Assembly: GCF_042100115.1 (NCBI RefSeq)
Contig: NC_091273.1
Coordinates: 124,001 to 188,000, forward strand
Direction of reading: 5' to 3'
DNA: 64,000 nucleotides
Origin: Alternaria dauci
Lineage: Eukaryota > Ascomycota > Dothideomycetes > Pleosporales > Pleosporaceae
Part shown: positions 55,525 to 64,000 of the stretch, piece by piece
Position numbering within the stretch: position 1 is the first letter of the stretch
Layout: each line of letters begins with the position of its first letter
Made by a program: the position numbers and the translations under genes
Notes under the pieces: model-generated
Told to the model about the DNA's origin: nothing
Database searches by the model: none
What the model saw: only the letters and a program-made list of their open reading frames with translations

Positions 55525-57906
55525 TCAAGCAAGCCTAAACATATCTCCGTTCCACCCATAAGTCCGTGCCAGCCGTCGTCCATACCGCCTCGCTAACAGT
55601 ATCGGTAATTTGCTGCTCGGATGCGGTTCATGAAACTGAATACTTCTCTCCACCCCAACGTCGATTGTTTTCGGAGTGAAATGCCAAGCAGAACCATGCA
55701 TCTTCTCAGCCGAAAAACCCATCAACACCATCGCATGTAAAAATTCTGACCACGGAACCTCGCCTGGTAGATCCGTGTTGTATGGCGAGTGAAAGAGCGA
55801 CCTGAAGACCTTGTGCGCACGCTTGTCGACCGTGAAGATTGAATGTGACTGTGTGCCTTGCGTAGCGGTCACAGGCGCAGTGGGTTCGGCAGGTTGAGGC
55901 GCATTGCTGCGGGTCTTTGGTTTGACAGTGAATTCGTCGAGAGCGGTGCGATCGAACGCGCCAGTGATCTGTTTTGTCGCATCATGATATACGCTTGAGA
56001 AAGGCTGATAGACGTATTCAATGGAGGCTGCGCTCGCAGACTTCTTAGTCCTACCGGGCTCTTCCCAAGAAGGCGTCCGCTGGATAGCGCGGTCTTTACT
56101 GAGGAGGTGCGCAACTTGATCATGTTGAGAGCCAGCACTTTTAGCCTTGTGGTGTCGGTCCACCGCTTCCCAGAAAGCATCCAGGTTAGCCTCCGCTTTT
56201 CGCATGATCTCCACGTTCTGCTTGTTGCGGCGGCGATGTGCCGGGTAGTCAAACTTTCCATCCGTGGGATCAGCGTACTTGTAGACTTGCGAGCCCTCAA
56301 AATTGATAGCCATGGTCTTCGCCCAACCCTTGAACGTTTGAGAATACTGAGATGACAGCTCGTCTTTCTTCAAGTTCATGCCGTCTTCTATCTTTCGTGC
56401 CCAGGGTTGGAAAAGGTGTAGCTGGTGAAGGCATTCAGATACCACTGACAGCGAAGATATACGCCCTGCGATACGTGGCGAAATCAACGCAGCAACGGCA
56501 GGATCCATTCGAAGAAGGCGGCCAATTTCGTCAGTCACCGTATGAGGTCCGAACAGAAACAGCTGTTGTTCGTCGAACAAGATGTTGAAGAGAGGTATGA
56601 GACGTTTTACAGCATGATCCTGACGTGGAGATCGACACATGAATCGGATTTTCGAGTCGTTAGATTGTGGAGGCACGCTTACGCAGAATCGGCGCATCGG
56701 CGAAGAGGCAAACAAAAAGTTCCTGAGTTCAAGTACAAGATCTGTCTTTGCTGCATCCAAGAGGAATCGGAGATTTTGGAACGAGTCAAACAGGTCTGTG
56801 GGCAGATCCTCTTCTCCACTTAGGCTTTCCTTGCATGCTTCATACTTTGAAGCTACTTTCTCGACCTGCTTCACGATCTCGTCGAAGGTCGCAAAGCCAA
56901 AGTAGGCTGACCCAACTGCGTCACCCAACACTCGATTCCAGAATAGCGGACGAGCCGCCTCTTTCAGGGTAGGGTGCGCCTTACCTCGAGTGTCTAAGAG
57001 CATCTCTTGTCGGTGTTCGGATAATTCTTGCATCTCTTCAGCAAAATACCCAGGGTCTTCACGCATACTCCATAGATGGTCTTCTCTCGAATTGCGTTCT
57101 GCGGAAGCCAGAGCTTTCAGACGGTTGAACTCGACACGAGCGGGTAGCCGATATGGCGCTTCAAGAGAGACAACTTCCAGCAACACAGCATCTCCGTCCT
57201 GCGTAGCTGGCGGCCCAGGATTGGGAAAGACCTCAGACTCGATTGTCGAACCGATGTCTTGCAACAGGATCTGGCAGCACTTGACGAGGAAAGCCCAAAT
57301 GCGTTGCTGTATCTCTAGAGCCTGCAGCCCATGCCCAGGGTGCATGCCAACGCCGTTGATCATGTTTTCGAAAGCAGCATCATCATCACCCCAAGACACT
57401 AGCTCGCCGTACGTTTCGGGTATCGTCCGGTCAACGAAGAGCATCGTGTATTCGTTGAGGAAGCCAGGCATGGTAGTACCGCTGGTTCCACCAAGCCGAG
57501 CTTGCTCAAGATCAGAGTGCACAAACTCGTACGGCTGATGTCTGCCTCGATAGTGTAGCATCAGCAATAGAGGATTTTTCTTGGTCAAGTCCTCTAGGTT
57601 GATGTATGGCCACATGTATGCTTCCTTTGTCTTCAAATGGCGGCGCCACGCCGCTATATCAGGCCGATGTTGTGCAGACATGCCGGGCCATGCTTCCACT
57701 AAAATTTGCTTCTTTTGAGCGTTGGTCTTCTTGCTCCAACGTTTGCGGATCGTCTCCTCATGGCGCTCGATGGTTCTCTTAAGGCTGTCGTGGTCTTGAA
57801 AGAGCTTAGTCGCACGTTCTCGAGCTTCTTGTTTCACCCTGGCGGGCTCCAGAAATTCCGAGGGCATTGGTAAGCCGCTAGGTAAGTTTTGAAAGAAGGC
57901 TGACAT
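55525..57906 (-). CDS. large uncharacterised fungal protein with Ipa-like C-terminal domain, 793 aa
   Basis: A single exon of 793 residues, coiled-coil-like at the start (KQEARERATKLFQDHDSLKRTIERHEETI). The middle has a conserved fungal fold (PLLLMLHYRGRHQPYEFVHSDLEQARLG, WAFLVKCCQILLQDIG). The C-terminal 95 residues read VPWSEFLHAMVLMGFSAEKMHGSAWHFTP...IQFHEPHP...RRYGRRL.RTYGW, a domain common in fungal proteins sometimes called Ipa. It has GSxW and HEPHP motifs at positions similar to the GSH and PxH motifs of HicA-type dsRBD folds; that resemblance is my inference. Cellular role unknown. It is the last gene before the RIP-mutated block. Confidence 0.7.
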   Translation of the reverse strand: MSAFFQNLPSGLPMPSEFLEPARVKQEARERATKLFQDHDSLKRTIERHEETIRKRWSKKTNAQKKQILVEAWPGMSAQHRPDIAAWRRHLKTKEAYMWPYINLEDLTKKNPLLLMLHYRGRHQPYEFVHSDLEQARLGGTSGTTMPGFLNEYTMLFVDRTIPETYGELVSWGDDDAAFENMINGVGMHPGHGLQALEIQQRIWAFLVKCCQILLQDIGSTIESEVFPNPGPPATQDGDAVLLEVVSLEAPYRLPARVEFNRLKALASAERNSREDHLWSMREDPGYFAEEMQELSEHRQEMLLDTRGKAHPTLKEAARPLFWNRVLGDAVGSAYFGFATFDEIVKQVEKVASKYEACKESLSGEEDLPTDLFDSFQNLRFLLDAAKTDLVLELRNFLFASSPMRRFCVSVPPQSNDSKIRFMCRSPRQDHAVKRLIPLFNILFDEQQLFLFGPHTVTDEIGRLLRMDPAVAALISPRIAGRISSLSVVSECLHQLHLFQPWARKIEDGMNLKKDELSSQYSQTFKGWAKTMAINFEGSQVYKYADPTDGKFDYPAHRRRNKQNVEIMRKAEANLDAFWEAVDRHHKAKSAGSQHDQVAHLLSKDRAIQRTPSWEEPGRTKKSASAASIEYVYQPFSSVYHDATKQITGAFDRTALDEFTVKPKTRSNAPQPAEPTAPVTATQGTQSHSIFTVDKRAHKVFRSLFHSPYNTDLPGEVPWSEFLHAMVLMGFSAEKMHGSAWHFTPKTIDVGVERSIQFHEPHPSSKLPILLARRYGRRLARTYGWNGDMFRLA

Positions 57907-58110
57907 GTCAATGTTGTCGGTTCCGGGTGTCTAGGGTGAAGACTTTAACTTTTAGGCTGAGAGAAGTTGCTAACGAACGAATGTGGTGTTTGGCTTTAAG
58001 AGGTATTTGTCTTACACAATCAACCGTTCCCTAAAGCTCAAAACTAATGATTATCGCGACGCAGTAGGCCTCCCAGGAGCCTGAAAAAGCGGCTTTACGC
58101 TCTCTCGCTC
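57907..58110. promoter_or_regulatory. upstream region of the 793-aa gene and edge of the transposon block
   Basis: Normal base composition to about 58027, then a transposon-like head (58028-58105) shared with 27908-27985. Confidence 0.4.
58028..58105 (+). repeat. dispersed repeat fragment, copy B
   Basis: Counterpart of 27908-27985. It directly adjoins the AT-rich block and could be its 5' end. An ATG at 58046-58048 lies in the shared part and a TAG follows six codons later. Confidence 0.5.
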
Positions 58111-61100
58111 TTGAGCTGAAGCTTCTAGATTAGCAGATCTTAAGAGTCTTCATTGTGCTAGCAATATGACCTAGGTGTCAACTAAGTATAAGTCAAAAGC
58201 ACATAATAATAAGTACGCTAGCGAATTATGATAGGCTCGTGAGAGCTATAAAAGTATAATAATAGTTGTGAAGATACAGGCGGAGGAGACGCGATAGCGC
58301 GATAACGTGATAACGCAGTAGAGCGTGCGCGCTTATAGTGCCTATACGCGTAATAAGCTAGTTTACATAATAAGCTACCTTAATAAGATTAGATAATAGT
58401 AAATATTTAAATAATAAATATGCTAGTAAAAGACGTAAGTATAACACTATTAAAAGATACTATAATAAATTATAATAAAGGTGTATTTCCTAAGTACCTA
58501 GTTTTACTATATATAGCTATATATATTTAATAATAGATAGGTTAAAGCTAAAGCCCTAAACTTTAGGAGGTTCTAGAAAGTTATAGTAATATTAGGGAGA
58601 AGAGGAGTTTAGGGGGAAAAGGAGTTTTTAAACTATAGTCTATAGCTTATATCTAGGCTTATAACTATAGTACTTAAGAATAAAGAAATATTTAAGTAAC
58701 TTAAATTTTCTTCTCTTAACTCCTACACTTTAATATATCTAGTAACTCTAGTAACTTTAGTAACTCTAGTATCTCTAATATAAAGTATAAGGGGTAGTTA
58801 TAAGTAATAGTATTTACTTTATACTAGAAGAGAATAGTAAGGGATAGCTTTATATTCTAATAGTATACTAGGGAAAGTAATAATAATAATTCTTACTAGT
58901 CTTCCTACGCGAAAAGTATAAGTTAAGAGTAAGTTCCTTATCTATAAAGATAATAAGAGAAGTAACTATATTAGGACCTTAGTGTAGTAGAGTATTTCGT
59001 TACTAATTCTCTATTAGGAATAGGTACTTAATATAGTAAATAGATATAGAAATATTAAAAGGAGTGCATATCTTATAGTTATTATTTTATAGCTAAATAC
59101 TATTTAGCTAGTTTCTATAAGGCCTCTTTTTCTTATACTATCCCTAAGCCTAATAGTTCTTTAACTACTTATACTTCCCTTAGTTTCTCTACTATATCCC
59201 TCCTTTACTTAAGAAGAAGGCCTCCTCTTCTTTAACTAGAATAACTCTTAGACTTACTACTATATAATAAAACCTATATATAACCCTAATAAGTAGACCT
59301 ATAAATCCTAAACTAGATACTAAAGTCCTCCCTCCTAGTATAATTTACTAACTATCTATCCTATACCTTCTTATACTATATCCCCTAATTCCTATTATAA
59401 TTTTAATTCTTCCCTACTATACTATCCCTATTCTCTTCCTCTTCCCTTATAATTCTTAGGATAAACTACTTTATCTTCTAAAAGTCCTTTAGGATTTATT
59501 AGAAGTTACTTTATATTTTTAACTAAGTTCTTATAGCTATCTACTATTCTTTTTATCTAATTCTCTTCTTACTCTTACTTAGCTAACCTCTAGACTATCT
59601 AGAATACCTCTACTTCCTTTAATAGTACTATATAGATTACCTTTTATATCCTAGGTATATTCTAAATATCCTTTAGTACTAGCTATAAGACCTACTTTTT
59701 CTATAGACTTTAATATTACTCTAGGTCTATTTATTACTAAAGGCCTTTTAGTGCCTAGTAACTAAATACTAAATGATAATAATACTACTTCTACTTACTT
59801 CTACTTACCCTACTTCTTCTTTCTCTCTACTACTTTATTACTTTATTTATACTACTTTACTAGCTTTATTACCCTCTTACTATTCCTCTTAACCCTACTA
59901 CACTTTTATTATAATATTCTTTCTTACTATTAACTCCCCTAAGAAACTAAAGCGCCTTTATATTTAGTATAGTACTAGGTTACCTAAGGAGTAATCTACT
60001 ACTATATTTACACTACCTAATTCCTTTACCTTACTTACTTATATACCTCTACTAGCTATTACTAAAGATACTATTATAACTAAGAGGGCTTTAGTATTAG
60101 GCTCTAATAGTAAGTCTAATTCTATTTCTAATTCTCTACTATATTACTTAGCTTTACTTATTTAAGATCTTAATAACTAATCTTAGGGAGAGTAGGATTC
60201 TAATAGCCTAGTCTTTAACTAGAATATTTAGGATCTTATCTTTATAATACCTAAGGGTCTACCTATACTACCTAAGAATACTTTAGTAATAGACTATAAT
60301 ATCCTAGATTCTCTCTCCCTTTACCTATTTTACTACTACTATATAAAGCCTTCCTTAATTATTACTAAGGCTATCTTAGGGTAAGAATAAGTAAGCGCTA
60401 CTAATTAGGCTACTATTACTTAGCTCTTTAAGTAAGATAATAATGTAGATATCTATAATTCTACCCCTACGCCTATAGACTTAGTAAATATCCTTTAGAC
60501 TATACCTTCTCTTATCTAGCCTAATATTAGTAAAGCTAAACTTATCTCTCCTTTAAAGAGAGTAGTTCCTAGTAGTAGAGGTTTTATTAATCTTAAGCTC
60601 TTTATATATCTATCCTTTAATTCTAGTAATAATAAGATTATAGAGTACTATAAGTTTTAAATTCTATTTATTATCCTTCTAAGTATCCTTCTAATATCCT
60701 ACCTTATATAGTTATTAATAATACTAATAAAGTCCTCTCTTCTAATTAGATTAGATCCCTTTAGCTCTACTTCTAGAGACTTAAGTATACTAGTTTTACC
60801 CTTAAACTTTTACTCCTAGTATTTATAATTTACCTTAATAATAAGTTTTTAGACTTTTAAGTTAACTCTAAGAGGCTACTTAATTATCTTCCTAAGTTTA
60901 GGGCTATTAGTATATACTTCTACTTATCTAGCTCTATAAAGTATACTATTATTAATTTTAATATTAAGGCTTTAATACTAAGTATCTATTAGGGCGCTAT
61001 TATAATTAGTAGTGTTAATAACCCTAACTATATTAGTTATATATATAGCTACTATAACTCTAACTATTACACTAAAGTCTATAGCACCTATATTATTATA

Positions 61101-62446
61101 TATATTAATAGTAAGCTATATAAGAATAGTATCTATATTAATTATATTTATAGTAGCGCCTTAAATACCTATTTATTCTACTATAAGTACCTAATTATCT
61201 TTTAGATAGCCTCTTCTTTTCTTCTTTATAAATTTTACTAATTTAAACTTTTTCTAGGTAATATTCCTATTTATTATAGTATTACTTATATTAGTTAACT
61301 CTCCTCTATCCTTTCCTCTAATATCCTTAATACTCCTACTTTACCTCTCCTTACTTATACTAGCGCTAGTAAGGCTATAATACCTACTAAGAAACCCCTA
61401 TTTACTTACTCTTCCTTTAGCTAGGTTAGTAAGAAGTCTACTACTAGCTATAGTCTTTATTTAAGCTAGTTAAATAAGGGTAAGGCTAGTGACTTTAAGC
61501 CTAAGCTTAGCTTAGATACTAATAGTATTACCTCTAAGGATTTAGCTCTTATAAAGCTATCTTTAGTTAGGGAGTTAGGTAATAACTAAGTTATTACTCT
61601 ATCTAAGCTACCTAAGAAGGCTACTTATAAGATACTTACTCCTCTGAAGCGCACTACTACTTAAAAGCTAGTAATACTATTACTAATAAAGAAGAAGGCT
61701 CCTTATAAGAAGTCTTTTACTCTAGCTCCTCTAGCTTCTTCTAAGGCTTATTTAGTCTAGCGCTCTCCTTATTAGCTAACTATTAAGGCTCTAAAGGAGT
61801 AGGTTAAAAAGCGTAAGAAGGCCTCTTATTATAAGTATCTTCCTAGTAGCTAATATCTTATTAATATTAGGAGTCTTTATTATTATATAGAGTTAATTAA
61901 TTCTACTCTTTAGCCTAAAGTTCTTATTATTAAGCCTATTACTATAGTTAAGGACGCCTCTATTACTAAGTCTAGTAGTAATAGTGCTAGTTTCTAGTCT
62001 TTATTATATACTTCTCTAGGTTTTAATAGTAAGTAGTTAGCTAGTTATATTACTACTATCCTAATAGGCTTTTAGCTATAGTTCTTATAGAAATCTATAT
62101 CTAACTATCTTATTTTACTTCTTATTTATTTTAAAGATATTAGTATTACTTCTAATCTTCTTTTTTTATAAAGTATTTATACTACTCCCTCCCTTATTTA
62201 AGAAATTAAAGGTCCCTTCTTCTTTAAAATCTAGTTTCTAAAGAGTGTTTAGAATATAGAGTAGACTAAAGGATAAAGTAATTCTATATTTATTATAGGT
62301 TTTTAACTTTAGAGATTAGTAATAGCTACTTAATAGATATTTATTCCTAAGCTATAGTTCTATCTTTCTTAATTCTAGTTCCTAAACTTCCTAGGGTAGT
62401 TCTTAGAACTCTAGATTTATTTCTTTCTATTCTAAGTACGTGTAAA

Positions 62447-62464
62447 GGTTATCCTTAGATAACC
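62447..62464. repeat. 7-bp inverted repeat with 4-base loop
   Basis: GGTTATC CTTA GATAACC. It lies at the end of the first RIP-mutated frame and directly before a less depleted stretch (62465-62870), which may be a terminal repeat or intergenic part of the element. Confidence 0.5.
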
Positions 62465-62989
62465 TAAGAGTTAGTTCTTAGGAACGAGTAAGTGCGATAG
62501 ACGGGGTTAGTGTAATAGCACGATTAGAAGATTAATGTAATATTACGAGGGGGTTATATAAGAATAAAGTAGAATCCTTAGATTAACTACTAGAGTCTTA
62601 TACGAAGTTAAATATAATAAACTATAGGGGTTTATTACCTAAGCTATATACTTAATAAGCGTTATACTTATATACGAGCGTGTAGGTGCTTATAGATAAG
62701 TATCTACTTATAGGCTAGCGTCTAACTACTTACTAATAAGTAGTTACATAACTATAGTATAGTACTATACTATAATCCTTTAACTATACTACTTAATCCT
62801 TTAAAGTACTTACGCTTACCCCTAACTCCTCTTAGGCGTAGATTATAACACTATCCTCCTCCTATAGGGATTTATCCTTAAATTATATAATTAATTTATA
62901 GTTTCTATTAATAACTAAGGCTTACCCTACGTTATAAGTAAGGTAGTTGTTATATCCTCTTCCTCCTATTAACGTCGCTTACGCCTTAG

Positions 62990-63430
62990 TTCTAAAATTA
63001 TTTAAGCTAACTATCCTACTAAGACTCCTAGTAATTATTATTTCCTAGAAGGTAAGATTTATTACGTTATACCTAATTCTTATCTAAAGTGTACTAAGTG
63101 TACCTAGCTAGGGTATACGTGTATAAATATATCTTAGGAGTCCTTAGACCGTACTTATAATAAGTATTAAAAGAAAGTAGATAAAGATAAGAAATTATTA
63201 GTAATAGTAATTTCGCGTTTATTATAGAATAAGAAAATTCTAAAGTAGGTAGAAGAGCGGGCGCGTAAGAAGGCGCTATATCTTACTATAGATATAGAGG
63301 TAGCTAGTAAAACTAAGGTAGCGCAGGAAATAGATTATCCTATAGTATCTATTAGTATAGAACTCTTACCTACTATATAGGCTATAATAGGCTTAATTAA
63401 TACTTCTATTACTAGGTATAGTACTTCTAA
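62990..63430 (+). pseudogene. RIP-damaged transposon-associated zinc-cluster-like frame
   Basis: One frame contains KCTKCT, then LGYTC, then ESLDRTY, then SRLL and later KKIL and VEERARKKAL, with stops (TAG) at the gaps. The Cys spacing and basic/coiled region recall small Zn-binding proteins often found next to fungal transposons. I give the reading in pieces only; no intact protein exists. Confidence 0.45.
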
Positions 63431-64000
63431 AGGTGTAGTTAATAGTTCGTAAGGTTCGTGTCTAGTTCCTATATATTTTTACTACTTAGATAGCTTAACT
63501 ATTTAACTAAGTATTCTATATTATTATTACTATTATAGTATATAAGAATCTTCTTAACTTTAAAGATATTATCTTCTTCTATTTTAAAATAAAAGGTTTT
63601 CTAGAGTTATATTCTTAGGTCTACTAGTTCTAATATATTAATATAGAAATATAGGTAGATTTTTATATTAGCTAGAAGGTTAAGTATATAAGTAACTAGT
63701 CCCTTTTAGTCTAGAATTAAAAATAGTCTAACCTTAATATTATTAAGGCCCTTACTTAGTTACTTAGTATAGAGATTCTTTATAAGTAAATAAACTTTAT
63801 CCCCCTTCTTTAGCTAAGGTACTATTTTTTATTTCTTATTAATATATAAGATACTTTAGTGTTAAGCCTTCTTAAGTACTTACTTAAGTTACTTATATAC
63901 TATCTTTAGCTTATCGGCTATAGTAATAGCTACTTCTATCTTCTAACTAAGAAACGTTCGTATAAAGAGATTTATTTATCTTTTATAATTTATATAATAT

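Larger units (their letters stand above)
58106..64000. mobile_element. RIP-saturated AT-rich transposon remains, running out of the window
   Basis: Composition changes abruptly. In 59281-59760 I find no CpA and only one TpG, while CpT, CpC and ApG remain; TpA is extremely common. This is the mark of repeat-induced point mutation (CpA to TpA, both strands). On the plus strand, long frames between about 59940 and 62440 and at 63050-63430 read as Lys/Leu/Ser-rich protein interrupted mainly by TAG, expected when CAG codons mutate. The element types cannot be named with confidence from what remains. The right boundary lies outside the window. Confidence 0.85.

Noticed and set aside
62441..62870. 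Complete LTR
   Set aside because: An end-like TGT and inverted arms are seen but no second copy, target duplication or primer-binding site can be shown in this window.

Overview
The window comes from the nuclear genome of a filamentous ascomycete, most likely a Dothideomycete of the Pleosporales type (inference, from general resemblance). The evidence is short introns of about 45-90 bases with GTRAGT-like donors and CTAAC/CTGAC-like branch sites, many fungus-specific families (DUF6604, CFEM, gEgh16-type, UstYa, Zn2Cys6, small secreted cysteine-rich proteins), and an extreme RIP (repeat-induced point mutation) block at the right end. All gene models were spliced by eye. For most genes the exons add up to a whole number of codons; models that do not are flagged.

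Layout. 0-2 kb: two related small secreted cysteine-rich genes, head to head. One is broken. The other is followed 18 bases after its stop by a 347-bp hAT-type MITE with a 21-bp terminal inverted repeat and an 8-bp target duplication. 3-9.4 kb: a small mitochondrial-type protein, a multi-exon DUF6604 gene and a secreted alpha/beta hydrolase. 11-12.4 kb: an FAD monooxygenase. 13-17.6 kb: small unknown proteins and a twice-broken F-box gene. 18-24 kb: a multipass membrane protein and a secreted amidase. 25.7-26.9 kb: a gEgh16/Mas3-type secreted protein with a QQTG-repeat tail.

28.2-39.5 kb is the highlight: a compact, apparently undescribed dikaritin-type (ustiloxin-like) RiPP cluster. It holds a secreted precursor with four WFAYNTIR-containing repeats separated by Lys-Arg sites, two canonical UstYa (DUF3328) oxidases, a third UstYa-like protein in which both HxxHC motifs read HxxHS, a tyrosinase, a membrane acyltransferase and a Zn2Cys6 regulator. 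A cytochrome b561-type protein is divergent from the precursor. The simplest reading is secretion and Kex2-type cleavage of the precursor, UstYa/tyrosinase oxidation or cross-linking of the Tyr/Trp-containing core, optional acylation, and local control by the C6 factor.

43-58 kb: a 10-Cys secreted protein, an F-box protein, glutathione-dependent formaldehyde dehydrogenase, an AhpC/TSA-like protein, a SET-domain protein, a Gln-rich protein with a frame switch, a CFEM membrane protein and a 793-residue fungal protein with an Ipa-like C-terminal domain. 58.1-64 kb: AT-rich, RIP-saturated transposon remains in which CpA and TpG are almost absent. No tRNA, rRNA or CRISPR array was recognised.
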